Shown here: positions 33,249-42,648 of the stretch, in pieces
How the letters are laid out: the number at the start of each line of letters is the position of its first letter
Numbering within the stretch: the first letter of the stretch is position 1
Source: Flavimobilis rhizosphaerae
GTDB lineage: Bacteria > Actinomycetota > Actinomycetes > Actinomycetales > Cellulomonadaceae
Length of the DNA stretch: 64,000 nucleotides
Direction of reading: 5' to 3'
Assembly (NCBI RefSeq): GCF_014852685.1
Contig: NZ_JACZDF010000001.1
Span: forward strand, 372,001-436,000
Notes under the pieces: model-generated
The model's database searches: none
What the model was told of the DNA's origin: nothing
Seen by the model: the letters and a program-made list of their open reading frames with translations, nothing else
Position numbers and translations under genes: made by a program

Positions 33249-34157
33249 GTGGGACGTCGCCGCGAGCGGGGCTGGGCTCCTGACCCGAACCCGCTCGAGG
33301 TGCCGGCCGTCGACGGCCACACACACCTCGACTCGATCCACCACGTCCTCGGCCCCGAGGACCCGCACCCGACCGTCCGCGAGACGATCGACCGGGCCGT
33401 CGGCGTCGGCGTCACCCGCATGGTGCAGATCGGCTGCGACCTCGAGGCCGCGCGCACGACCGTCCGGCTCGTCGAGGAGCATCCGGAGCTGCTCGGCGGT
33501 GTCGCGATCCATCCCAACGAGGCGCCCTTGCACGCGGGGATCCGCGAGGTCGCGCCCGACGGGCTCGAGCCCGCCCCGCTGCCGCGGCACGACGTGAGCC
33601 TCGACGACGCCCTCGCGGAGATCGCGTCGCTTGCGCGGCACCCGCGCGTGCGGACGGTAGGGGAGACGGGGCTCGACTTCTTCCGCGGCGGCGAGCGCGC
33701 TCGCGAGGTGCAGCGTGAGTCGTTCCGTGCGCACCTCGCGCTCGCGCGCGAGACGGGCCTGCCCGTGCAGATCCACGACCGGGACGCGCACGCGGACGTC
33801 CTCGACGTCCTCGCGCGCGACGGCGCGCCGGACGCGGTCGTCTTCCACTGCTTCTCGGGCGATGCCGCGATGGCGTCGTTCTGCGCCTCGCAGGGCTGGT
33901 ACCTCTCGTTCGCGGGCCCCGTGACGTACAAGGCCAACGAGGGCCTGCGGGCCGCGCTGCGGGTGACGCCGCCGGGCCGGCTGCTCGTCGAGACCGACGC
34001 GCCCTACCTCACGCCCGTGCCCGCACGGGGGCGCCCCAACGCGCCCTACCTCCTGCCGCACACGGTGCGGTTCGTCGCGGAGACGCTCGGCCGCACGGAG
34101 GCCGAGGTCGCGGCGCTGACGAGCGCGAACGCGGAGCGGCTCTACGGCCCATGGTGA
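33249..34157 (+). CDS. tatD: TatD-family metal-dependent hydrolase
   Basis: A 302-residue TIM-barrel hydrolase of the TatD family (DNase/exonuclease activity in several bacteria). Metal ligands are visible in VDGHTHLDS (H-x-H), GETGLDFF (Glu), QIHDRDAH (His), FHCFSG (His) and LVETDAPYLTP (Asp). The GTG at 33249 starts one base after the metG stop. The metG-tatD-rpf-ksgA-ispE order is widespread in actinobacteria. The N-terminal 18 residues (Arg-rich) precede the barrel. Confidence 0.93.
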   Translation: MGRRRERGWAPDPNPLEVPAVDGHTHLDSIHHVLGPEDPHPTVRETIDRAVGVGVTRMVQIGCDLEAARTTVRLVEEHPELLGGVAIHPNEAPLHAGIREVAPDGLEPAPLPRHDVSLDDALAEIASLARHPRVRTVGETGLDFFRGGERAREVQRESFRAHLALARETGLPVQIHDRDAHADVLDVLARDGAPDAVVFHCFSGDAAMASFCASQGWYLSFAGPVTYKANEGLRAALRVTPPGRLLVETDAPYLTPVPARGRPNAPYLLPHTVRFVAETLGRTEAEVAALTSANAERLYGPW

Positions 34158-34171
34158 CGGCCCTCGCGCAT

Positions 34172-34187
34172 GGTGAGAACTGTCACC
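34172..34187 (+). promoter_or_regulatory. CRP/GlxR-like dyad upstream of the first G5 muralytic gene
   Basis: GGTGA-GAACTG-TCACC is a perfect 5-base dyad with a 6-base centre, matching the GTGA-N6-TCAC consensus of CRP-type regulators. A possible promoter follows: TTGCCA (34193-34198), 18-base spacer, TTGAAT (34217-34222). In M. tuberculosis a CRP homologue controls rpfA, so cyclic-AMP control of a muralytic gene has precedent. Confidence 0.5.
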
Positions 34188-34233
34188 GCGTGTTGCCACG
34201 GGCGGTCCGGACGGGGTTGAATCGGGGGCGTCC

Positions 34234-35223
34234 GTGACCATGGACGACGACCCACCCCAGGGAGACAGCACCGTGGAGACCCGCCGCGCGCGCCGAGAGC
34301 AGCGCTCTCGCCGCTCGCCGCTCCGGCTGTCCGCGCAGGTCGCTGTCCTCGCAGTCCTCCTCGGCGGCACCGCCGCCTACGCCGGGTCCGACGACGCGAC
34401 GGACCCGATGGTCGTCGCCGCCGACACCGCCGAGCTCGACCTCGCCGAGAGGTCCCGCTCCGTCGCGTCCCGCGGCGACGTCCGTGCGACGGCGGTGACG
34501 CTCGTCGTCGACGGCGTCGAGCGGGCCGTGACGACGACGCACCCGACGGTGCGCGCGACCCTCCATGCGGAGGGCGTGACGCTCGACGACGCCTCGGTCG
34601 TCCTCACGGACCTCGACGCGCTCGTCACCGACGGCATGCGCATCGAGGTCGCCGCGGTCACCGAGACGACGACGACGGTGACGGAGAAGGTCGAGCACGG
34701 GTCGTCCGAGGTCGACGACGCGAACCTCGTCAAGGGCACGCGCATCGTCGAGACCCGCGGGATCGACGGCGAGTCGACGACCACCTACCTCGTGCGCTCC
34801 GCGAACGGTGAGGAGATCGAGCGGACGGCGCTCACGAGCGTCGTCGTCTCCGAGGTGCGCGACGAGGTCGTGCGCGTCGGCACGATGTCCGTCCCGGACT
34901 CGACCGCGAAGGTCCTCTCGCCCAACCAGGCGCGGGCGCTCGCGAAGTCCCTCGTTGCCGAGCGCGGCTGGGAGGCGAGCGAGTTCACGTGCCTCGACAA
35001 GCTGTGGACCCGCGAGTCGAACTGGCGCGTCACGGCGCACAACGCGAGCTCGGGCGCGTACGGCATCCCGCAGTCCCTCCCGGGCTCGAAGATGGGCTCG
35101 GTCGCGTCCGACTGGCGCACGAACGCCCGCACGCAGATCACGTGGGGTCTCGGTTACATCAAGAACCGTTACGGCACGCCGTGCGGTGCGCTCTCGCACT
35201 CCTACGCGCGGGGCTGGTACTGA
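34234..35223 (+). CDS. Secreted DUF348-G5 muralytic protein, first copy
   Basis: A 329-residue exported protein: Arg-rich N-terminus, membrane helix (about residues 30-50), one DUF348 domain (about 85-130; VTLVVDGVERAVTTTHPTVRATL), one G5 domain (about 140-220; the GIDGESTTTYLVRSANGEEIER and VRVGT segments), and a C-terminal lysozyme-like domain (about 235-329) with CLDKLWTRESNWRVTAHNASSGAYGIPQSLPG. Glu261 in RESNW is the likely catalytic acid. It resembles RpfB up to the G5 domain but ends in a different transglycosylase-type domain. The start could also be ATG 34240 or GTG 34273; the latter follows GGGAG by 9 bases. Probably cleaves peptidoglycan during growth or revival. Confidence 0.87.
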   Translation: MTMDDDPPQGDSTVETRRARREQRSRRSPLRLSAQVAVLAVLLGGTAAYAGSDDATDPMVVAADTAELDLAERSRSVASRGDVRATAVTLVVDGVERAVTTTHPTVRATLHAEGVTLDDASVVLTDLDALVTDGMRIEVAAVTETTTTVTEKVEHGSSEVDDANLVKGTRIVETRGIDGESTTTYLVRSANGEEIERTALTSVVVSEVRDEVVRVGTMSVPDSTAKVLSPNQARALAKSLVAERGWEASEFTCLDKLWTRESNWRVTAHNASSGAYGIPQSLPGSKMGSVASDWRTNARTQITWGLGYIKNRYGTPCGALSHSYARGWY

Positions 35224-35227
35224 GCCT

Positions 35228-36394
35228 GTGACGTCCCGCCGGACCGCGCGCGCCGCGGTCGCTTCCGCCGTCGTCCTCGTCGTCGCCGCGGCCACGACGC
35301 TCACGCTCACGGTCCTGGCGCCCACGGGCACGCCGTGGACGGGAGCGCCCGCGATCGGCGCGACGGCAGCCCCCACGGAGCGTCCGACGCCGGCGTCGCG
35401 CAGCACCGAGCGCGCCCACGCGCTCCCCGTCGCGCTCGTCGTCGACGGGGTCGAACGGGCCGTCGTCACGAGCGCGCAGGACGTCACGGCGCTTCTCGTC
35501 GAGCAGGACGTCATCGTCGGTGACCGCGCCGTCTCCCACGACCTCGACGCCCCGGTCGTCTCCGGCATGCGCGTCGAGATCGTCGACGTCACGTGGACGC
35601 ACGAGACGCTTGAGGTCGACGTCGAGCCCGAGCTCGAGGAGATCGAGGATCCGACGCTCGCCGCGGGCACGACGCGTGTCGTCTCCGCCGGCACGGCAGG
35701 ACGGTCCGTGACGACGTACCTTGTCGCCTCGGTCGACGGCGTCGAGTCGTCACGCTCCGAGGTCGTCTCCGTCGTTCTGCGCGAGCCCGTCGCGGGCCGC
35801 GTCCGTGTCGGCACGGACGACGCGCCGAGCGCGTCCCCGACGCCCTCGGCACGGCCGAGCGCGGGTCCGTCGGCCGAGCCGACGTCGCCGGTGACCTCGG
35901 CGCCCGCGCCCGACGACGGTGCCGGTCCCGACGACGACACCGCCGCACCCGAGCCGACGCCCACGGCGACTCCGTCCCCGAAGCCCTCCACGAAGCCTGA
36001 GCCGAAGCCCTCCACGAAGCCTGAGCCGAAGCCCGAGCCGACGACCGCGCCGCCCGGCACCGACGGCACGACACCCGCGTCCGCGAAGGCGATCGCCAAG
36101 CGGAAGGTCGCCGCACGCGGCTGGAGCTCGAGCGAGTACAGGTGCCTCGTGACGCTGTGGGAGCGCGAGAGCAACTGGAGCTACAAGGCCGCCAACCCGT
36201 CGTCGACCGCCCGGGGGATCCCGCAGGCGCTCATGAGCGTGCACTTCGGAGCCGACTGGCGCACGAGCGAGGCCGGTACGCGCTACCTCACGACGCCAAG
36301 CGTCCAGATCGACTGGGGTCTTCGGTACATCGCCGGCCGCTACGACGGCCCGTGCGGGGCGCTCGCACACTCCGACAAGCGCGGCTGGTACTAG
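35228..36394 (+). CDS. Secreted DUF348-G5 muralytic protein, second copy
   Basis: A 388-residue paralogue of the preceding gene with the same order: membrane helix (about residues 8-30), DUF348 (about 65-110), G5 (about 115-200), then a long Pro/Thr/Lys spacer with KPEPKPSTKPEPKP repeats (about 205-275), and the lysozyme-like domain with CLVTLWERESNWSYKAANPSSTARGIPQ (Glu314 the likely catalytic acid). GTG start 4 bases after the first copy, without a clear RBS, so translation is probably coupled. The repeat spacer may cross the wall or be mannosylated. This looks like a tandem duplication with a longer reach. Confidence 0.87.
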   Translation: MTSRRTARAAVASAVVLVVAAATTLTLTVLAPTGTPWTGAPAIGATAAPTERPTPASRSTERAHALPVALVVDGVERAVVTSAQDVTALLVEQDVIVGDRAVSHDLDAPVVSGMRVEIVDVTWTHETLEVDVEPELEEIEDPTLAAGTTRVVSAGTAGRSVTTYLVASVDGVESSRSEVVSVVLREPVAGRVRVGTDDAPSASPTPSARPSAGPSAEPTSPVTSAPAPDDGAGPDDDTAAPEPTPTATPSPKPSTKPEPKPSTKPEPKPEPTTAPPGTDGTTPASAKAIAKRKVAARGWSSSEYRCLVTLWERESNWSYKAANPSSTARGIPQALMSVHFGADWRTSEAGTRYLTTPSVQIDWGLRYIAGRYDGPCGALAHSDKRGWY

Positions 36395-36824
36395 GCGTCG
36401 CAGGCGCCTCGGGCCGTGCCACGACGGCCTGACCACAGGTGCGGCGGTTCGTGTCCTGGCTCCCAGGGCACGGCGTCGCGTGGGTGATCTGTCCCACGAA
36501 GACTTGGTGCGAAGGTCACGCCCCGGTTACGGTAAACCGTTCGTCCGCCGTCCCGGCGGCCCTGACGGCGGTCCCACAAGGACCTCCCGACCGGACCGTG
36601 GGACGTCGGCGGACGGCCGTCACGGTCGCCCCGCCCCGGTGAGGGGAGGAGCGCCACCCCTGCCGGGGGACGGTCTCTCAACCGGATCCGGTCTCGACCC
36701 CACGCCGCGTGCGCTGAGCGCACCACGGACCTCAGGCAGCGCCGCAGGGCGCGCACCAGGGCCGTGCCCCGCGGGCGCGTGGAACGTCGATCTCGGTGCC
36801 GGGAAGGTCGACGTCTGGACACTG
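36395..36824 (+). other. 430-base leader/intergenic region before rpfB
   Basis: No gene is supported here. It contains the near-palindrome CGGTTACGGTAAACCG (36524-36539) and, 20 bases earlier, TGGTGCGAAGGTCACG, which partly resembles the CRP-like dyad at 34172. A possible weak promoter is TTGGTG (36504-36509), 18 bases, TACGGT (36528-36533). Downstream lie several GC-rich inverted segments, so a long structured 5' leader is likely. I looked for the c-di-AMP (ydaO) riboswitch often found before actinobacterial rpf genes and did not find its conserved blocks. Confidence 0.45.
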
Positions 36825-38063
36825 ATGCACAACCCCCTGAGCCGCGCCGCGCGTGCGGAGAGCACCGACTCCACCCTCGGGACGACGGAGGAGGTGCACG
36901 CACGCAGGCCGCTCAGGCGCCGACCGTGGATCGTCGGCACCACCGCCGTCGCGCTCGCGCTCGGCGGTGTGGGGATCGCGGTCGCCGCAGACGCCCACAA
37001 GACCGTGAGCCTCGACGTCGACGGCAAGATCGTCGAGGTCGACACGTGGGCCGGGTCGGTCGGCAACCTGCTCGACGAGCTGAGCATCGACACCGGTGAG
37101 CGCGACGTCGTCGCCCCCGGCACGGCGTCCTCCCTCGGTGACGGCGACACGATCGTCGTCCGCTACGGGCGCGAGGTGACGGTCTTCGACGGCGAGGAGA
37201 ACGAGTCCGTGTGGACGACGGCCCTCGACGCCGCTGAGGTCCTCGACTCGCTCGAGCAGCGTGAGGCGGGCGTCCACCTCGTCGCGTCCCGCTCCTCGGC
37301 CCGCACCGAGATCGGCGTGCGCCTCCCGCTCGACGAGGCCGTCCAGGTGCTCGTCGAGGGTGAGGTCCACCCGGTGGCTGCAGGTGTCGCCGACGTCGAC
37401 GCGGCGCTCGCCGCCGTGGACGTCGAGCTCGGCGAGCTCGACGAGGTGCTCGTCGCCGAGCGTTCCTCCGACGGCCACGAGGTCGCCGCGGGTGAGGCGG
37501 GCATCGTCACCGTCGTCGTGCGCCGGGTCGAGGTCACCGAGAAGACCTCGACGAAGAAGATCGCGCACGAGACCGAGACGCGCAAGGACTCCGCGCGCTA
37601 CACGGATCAGCCGACGATCGTCCGCACCGCCGGCAAGGACGGTGTCCGCACGACCGTCCACCGCATCCGCACGGTCGACGGCGACGTCGTCGAGAAGGAG
37701 AAGATCTCCGAGAAGGTGACGACGAAGCCGGTCACCGAGATCAAGGTCGTCGGCACGAAGAAGCGGCCGGTGGAGACCCCCTCGCGTTCCACGTCGTCGA
37801 AGGACCAGGGCACGGCCCCGTCCGGCACCGTGTGGCAGCGGCTTGCGCAGTGCGAGTCAGGCGGGCGTGCGAACGCCGTCTCGGCGAGCGGCACCTACCA
37901 CGGCCTCTACCAGTTCTCCGTCGCGACGTGGCGCTCGGTCGGCGGCAAGGGCCTGCCGTCGCAGGCGTCGGCCGCGGAGCAGACGAAGCGCGCGAAGATC
38001 CTCCAGGCGCGGTCGGGCTGGGGCCAGTGGCCGCACTGCTCGGCGAAGCTCGGTCTGCGCTGA
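36825..38063 (+). CDS. rpfB: Resuscitation-promoting factor RpfB
   Basis: A secreted peptidoglycan-cleaving enzyme that wakes dormant actinobacteria. The 412-residue product has a membrane helix (about residues 34-55), three DUF348 domains (about 60-215), a G5 domain (about 220-310; KTSTKKIAHETETRKDS, TVHRIRTVDGDVVEKEK) and a C-terminal Rpf domain with LAQCESGGRANAVSASGTYHGLYQF, where Glu344 is the catalytic residue, ending in GWGQWPHCSAKLGLR. This is the full RpfB architecture. ATG at 36825; no strong RBS is seen. It is third in a row of G5 muralytic genes and is followed by ksgA-ispE as in other actinobacteria. Confidence 0.95.
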   Translation: MHNPLSRAARAESTDSTLGTTEEVHARRPLRRRPWIVGTTAVALALGGVGIAVAADAHKTVSLDVDGKIVEVDTWAGSVGNLLDELSIDTGERDVVAPGTASSLGDGDTIVVRYGREVTVFDGEENESVWTTALDAAEVLDSLEQREAGVHLVASRSSARTEIGVRLPLDEAVQVLVEGEVHPVAAGVADVDAALAAVDVELGELDEVLVAERSSDGHEVAAGEAGIVTVVVRRVEVTEKTSTKKIAHETETRKDSARYTDQPTIVRTAGKDGVRTTVHRIRTVDGDVVEKEKISEKVTTKPVTEIKVVGTKKRPVETPSRSTSSKDQGTAPSGTVWQRLAQCESGGRANAVSASGTYHGLYQFSVATWRSVGGKGLPSQASAAEQTKRAKILQARSGWGQWPHCSAKLGLR

Positions 38064-38075
38064 CCTCACCGTCCC

Positions 38076-38126
38076 CAAGAATCCGAGCATCTGGTCGCTG
38101 TCAGTGACCAGATGCTCGGATTCTTG
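38076..38126 (+). terminator. Long perfect hairpin between rpfB and ksgA
   Basis: Two perfect 21-base arms (38076-38096 and 38106-38126) beginning CAAGAATCCGAGC; the 9-base centre can itself pair to leave a 3-base loop. It starts 12 bases after the rpfB stop. The arms are poorer in GC than the surroundings. It probably ends rpfB transcription, but its right arm also supplies the TTCTTG that could be the -35 box of ksgA. Confidence 0.75.
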
Positions 38127-38150
38127 CGTGAGGGGCGGGCCGCGTAGGCT
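38121..38150 (+). promoter_or_regulatory. Probable leaderless ksgA promoter
   Basis: -35-like TTCTTG (38121-38126), 18-base spacer, -10 TAGGCT (38145-38150), six bases before the ksgA ATG. The -35 lies inside the hairpin arm, so hairpin formation in DNA or RNA and promoter use could interact. Confidence 0.5.
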
Positions 38151-38156
38151 CGGGGC

Positions 38157-39263
38157 ATGACTTCTGCCGCCACCCTTCTCGGCCCCGTCCAGGTGCGGGA
38201 GCTCGCCGAGCGGCTCGGCGTCCGGCCGACGAAGACGCTCGGCCAGAACTTCGTCATCGACGCCGGCACGGTGCGCAAGATCGTCCGCACCGCAGGCGTC
38301 GAGGCGGGCGAGCACGTCGTCGAGATCGGCCCCGGGCTCGGCTCGCTCACGCTCGGGATCCTCGAGACGGGCGCGAGCGTCGTCGCAGTCGAGATCGACC
38401 CGGTCCTCGCGGCCGAGCTGCCGACGACCGTCGCCACCTTCCAGCCGGGCGCGGCGGAGCGTTTCTCGCTCATCGGTCAGGACGCACTCACCGTCACCGA
38501 GCTGCCCGGGCCGCCGCCCGTCGCGCTCGTCGCGAACCTGCCCTACAACGTCTCGGTGCCCGTGCTGCTCCACTTCCTCGAGCGCTTCGACTCGCTCGAG
38601 CGTGTGCTCGTCATGGTGCAGCTCGAGGTCGCCGACCGGCTCGCGGCGCCCCCCGGGTCGAAGACGTACGGCGTGCCGTCCGCGAAGGCCGCGTGGTACT
38701 GCCGGACGTCGCGCGCCGCGACGATCGGCCGCAACGTCTTCTGGCCCGCCCCCAACGTCGACTCGGCGCTCGTCGCGATGGAGCGGCGCGACCCGCCGTC
38801 GACCACGGCGTCGCGCGAGGACGTCTTCACGGTCGTCGACGCCGCGTTCGCGCAGCGCCGCAAGACGCTGCGCGCGACGCTTGCCGGGCTCGCGGGCTCG
38901 GGCGCGGCCGCCGCGGAGGCGCTCGAGGCCGCGGGCGTCGACCCGTCGGCGCGCGGCGAGGTGTGCGACATCGACACGTTCGCGCGCATCACCGAGGAGA
39001 TCCTCGCCCGCGGCGAGTTCCACGCGCCGGCGCCGCGCGCGTCACGACGCGAGCGCGAACGTCGTGCAGGTGACGACGCTGCGGCTGCTGCACCTGGCGA
39101 CGGGGCTGCTGCTCCCGCCGACGGCGCGGTCGCTCGCGCCAACGGTGCGGCTGCACCCACCGACGGCGCGGCCGGGCGGCCGGCGACGTTTGCCGACGGC
39201 CTGTCCGGACGGCACGCGGCGCCCGCCGACGAGACCTCGGCAACGGACGGACCCGCCGCATGA
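38157..39263 (+). CDS. ksgA: 16S rRNA adenine dimethyltransferase with long C-terminal tail
   Basis: Dimethylates A1518 and A1519 near the 3' end of 16S rRNA with SAM. The 368-residue product has [10 protein letters not shown] (residues 22-31), [16 protein letters not shown] (SAM motif I), [10 protein letters not shown], the catalytic [11 protein letters not shown], and the C-terminal [15 protein letters not shown]. The core ends at about residue 300. The last 65-70 residues are Ala/Asp/Gly/Thr repeats with no known fold, an unusual extension that should be checked against relatives. Its stop overlaps the ispE ATG (ATGA). Confidence 0.95.
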   Translation: MTSAATLLGPVQVRELAERLGVRPTKTLGQNFVIDAGTVRKIVRTAGVEAGEHVVEIGPGLGSLTLGILETGASVVAVEIDPVLAAELPTTVATFQPGAAERFSLIGQDALTVTELPGPPPVALVANLPYNVSVPVLLHFLERFDSLERVLVMVQLEVADRLAAPPGSKTYGVPSAKAAWYCRTSRAATIGRNVFWPAPNVDSALVAMERRDPPSTTASREDVFTVVDAAFAQRRKTLRATLAGLAGSGAAAAEALEAAGVDPSARGEVCDIDTFARITEEILARGEFHAPAPRASRRERERRAGDDAAAAAPGDGAAAPADGAVARANGAAAPTDGAAGRPATFADGLSGRHAAPADETSATDGPAA

Positions 39264-40228
39264 CGGGCGCGACCCGCACGGGCGACCTGCCCGCCCGTGT
39301 CGTCGTCCGTGCTCCCGGCAAGGTCAACCTTGCGCTCCAGGTGAGCCCTGTCGGTGACGACGGCTATCACCGCGTCGTCTCCGTGTTCCAAGCGGTGTCG
39401 CTCTACGAGGACGTCACGGCGCACCGGTCCGACGGCCTGTCGATCACGGCGTCAGGCCCGCAGTCGGAGCTCGTGCCGCTCGACGCGTCGAACATCGCGT
39501 GGCGTGCGGCGGAGCTGCTCGCCGCCGAGGTGGGGATCGAGCCCGACGTCCACCTGCACCTCGCCAAGGGCGTGCCGGTCGCTGGCGGGATGGCTGGCGG
39601 GTCGGCGGACGGCGCCGCGGCGCTCCTCGCGTGCGACGCGCTCTGGGGGACGGGTGTGCCGCGTCCGCGCCTGCTCGAGCTTGCGGGCGAGCTCGGCGCG
39701 GACGTCGCGTTCCCGCTCGTCGGGCACACGGCCGTCGGCACGGGCCGGGGTGAGCTGCTCACGCCTGCGCTCGTGCGTGGTGAGCTGCACTGGGCGTTCG
39801 GCCTGCGGCACACGGGGATCTCGACCGCGGCGTCGTACGGGCGCTTCGACGAGCGGCTTGCGGCCGCGGCGGAGCGCGGCGAGGACGTGCCGACCGCGGA
39901 GCAGTGGGACGACGAGCCGGGGGTCGAGCTCATGGCAGCGTTGCGCGCTGGTGACGCCGAGGGCGTCGGCGCGCACCTGAGGAACGATCTCGAGGCGGCG
40001 TCGTGCGAGCTCGAGCCGGCACTCCTCGAGGTGCTCGACGTCGCGCGTGCGGCGGGCGCGCTCGGCGTCGTCGTCTCGGGCTCCGGGCCGACGGTCGCGG
40101 CGCTCGGCCGATCGCCGCGGCACGCTCTCGCGCTCGCGGCGGCGATGACGGCGGCGGGCGTCGTCGACGATGTGGTGACGGCGACGGGCAACGTCCCGGG
40201 CGCGCGCGTCCTCACGCTGCCTACCTGA
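39260..40228 (+). CDS. ispE: 4-diphosphocytidyl-2-C-methyl-D-erythritol kinase
   Basis: Phosphorylates CDP-methylerythritol in the MEP route to IPP and DMAPP. The 322-residue GHMP kinase has [16 protein letters not shown] at the start, the ATP loop [20 protein letters not shown] (about residues 111-130), and [13 protein letters not shown] near the C-terminus. The ATG overlaps ksgA. It shows that the MEP pathway feeds the idi-crt operon found at 10-16 kb. Confidence 0.96.
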   Translation: MTGATRTGDLPARVVVRAPGKVNLALQVSPVGDDGYHRVVSVFQAVSLYEDVTAHRSDGLSITASGPQSELVPLDASNIAWRAAELLAAEVGIEPDVHLHLAKGVPVAGGMAGGSADGAAALLACDALWGTGVPRPRLLELAGELGADVAFPLVGHTAVGTGRGELLTPALVRGELHWAFGLRHTGISTAASYGRFDERLAAAAERGEDVPTAEQWDDEPGVELMAALRAGDAEGVGAHLRNDLEAASCELEPALLEVLDVARAAGALGVVVSGSGPTVAALGRSPRHALALAAAMTAAGVVDDVVTATGNVPGARVLTLPT

Positions 40229-40238
40229 CTCCTCCATC

Positions 40239-40288
40239 GACGGATAGACGCGGGCCCCCGTTCGATGGGCGAGCGCCGTCAATCCGTC
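40239..40288. repeat. P palindrome, copy 1
   Basis: Begins GACGGATAGACGCG and ends CGTCAATCCGTC; the outer 7 bases pair perfectly and the next ones after one mismatch. Starts 10 bases after the ispE stop, so it could also end the ispE transcript. Closely similar to the copy at 43254. Confidence 0.75.
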
Positions 40289-40311
40289 ACAACCCCGAGC
40301 GCGAGGTGGCT

Positions 40312-40354
40312 CGATAGCCGATCGGACCACTGGACGCGTCCGGATCGGCTATCG
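40312..40354. repeat. Q palindrome, copy 1
   Basis: CGATAGCCGATC (40312-40323) pairs with GATCGGCTATCG (40343-40354); four further pairs GGAC / GTCC extend the stem past a one-base bulge. Confidence 0.8.
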
Positions 40355-40384
40355 ACGGCTGTCGCGAGCGGGAGGGGCATGCTT

Positions 40385-40425
40385 GATAGCCGATCCGCAC
40401 GCGGGACACGTACGGATCGCCTATC
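40385..40425. repeat. Q palindrome, copy 2
   Basis: GATAGCCGATCCG (40385-40397) pairs with CGGATCGCCTATC (40413-40425) with a single mismatch; 15-base loop. Confidence 0.8.
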
Positions 40426-40489
40426 CGGCGCTTCTCTGCCCTGGTGGGCTGAGATCTTCCGCGCCGCGCCGACCCTCCCAGGTCCACCG

Positions 40490-40539
40490 GACGGCTCGAC
40501 GGAGCTGCCCGTCGAACGGTCGGAACCCGTCAACCCGTC
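40490..40539. repeat. P palindrome, copy 2 (diverged)
   Basis: A 50-base stretch starting GACGGCTCGACGG and ending CCGTCAACCCGTC; same length and end pattern as copy 1, 251 bases downstream of it. Pairing is weaker. Confidence 0.65.
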
Positions 40540-40553
40540 GATGGCCAGCGGAT

Positions 40554-40596
40554 CGATAGCTGATCGAGGCATATGAGACGTACGGATCGGCTATCG
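40554..40596. repeat. Q palindrome, copy 3
   Basis: CGATAGCTGATC (40554-40565) against GATCGGCTATCG (40585-40596): one position differs and would be a G-U pair in RNA. Exactly 242 bases after copy 1. Confidence 0.8.
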
Positions 40597-40625
40597 ACGG
40601 CTGTCGCCAGCAGGAGGGGCATGCT

Positions 40626-40668
40626 CGATAGCCGATCCTCACACCTCCAGGGTGTGGATCGGCTATCG
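40626..40668. repeat. Q palindrome, copy 4
   Basis: CGATAGCCGATC (40626-40637) pairs with GATCGGCTATCG (40657-40668); CACACC / GGTGTG extends the stem inside with a small bulge. 242 bases after copy 2. Confidence 0.82.
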
Positions 40669-40690
40669 GAACACTGTGGGTGGGCTCGTG

Positions 40691-40741
40691 GACGGATTGA
40701 CGGACGACCCCCATTGAATGGTCGGAAGGCGTCGAGCCGTC
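40691..40741. repeat. P palindrome, copy 3
   Basis: Begins GACGGATTGACGG and ends CGTCGAGCCGTC, 51 bases. It closes the array on the right as copy 1 opens it on the left. Confidence 0.7.
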
Positions 40742-40750
40742 GGGAAGAAC

Positions 40751-40786
40751 GGGGGCGGGGGCGGGGGAGGGACGCGGGGGAGGGGG
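40751..40786 (+). other. G-rich tract with quadruplex potential
   Basis: Five runs of G (5, 5, 5, then 5 and 5, with a GGG between) are separated by one to four bases. It lies just past the 3' end of the ABC-F gene, which is on the minus strand; that gene's mRNA would carry the C-rich complement. The plus strand could fold as a G-quadruplex and affect replication or termination. Confidence 0.7.
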
Positions 40787-40804
40787 AGAGAGCGCGGTGC
40801 AGCG

Positions 40805-42607
<1,803 letters not shown>

Positions 42608-42648
42608 CGCGCGAGTTTATCGGTCTGGGCTCACGGGCCCGGCCGCGA

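Larger units (their letters stand above)
40239..40741. repeat. Composite array of two interleaved palindrome families (P and Q)
   Basis: The 576-base gap between ispE and the ABC-F gene is organised as P-Q-Q-P-Q-Q-P. P elements (about 50 bases, arms GACGGAT.GACG / CGTC.ATCCGTC) lie at 40239, 40490 and 40691. Q elements (about 43 bases, arms CGATAGCCGATC / GATCGGCTATCG) lie at 40312, 40385, 40554 and 40626. The Q pairs repeat with an exact 242-base period, and the stretch 40338-40402 is about 90 percent identical to 40580-40644, so a unit has been duplicated. No transposase, no ORF of substance. It resembles a REP/BIME-type mosaic element of an unidentified family. Confidence 0.85.

Noticed and set aside
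36395-36824. c-di-AMP (ydaO) riboswitch before rpfB
   Set aside because: Looked for because it is common at rpf genes, but the conserved GGGGGACC / GGGGTGAATC / CCGAATCCG blocks are not present.
40239-40741. P/Q array considered as an insertion sequence or MITE with terminal repeats and target duplication
   Set aside because: No transposase and no target-site duplication could be seen; the alternating multi-hairpin structure fits a REP-like mosaic better.
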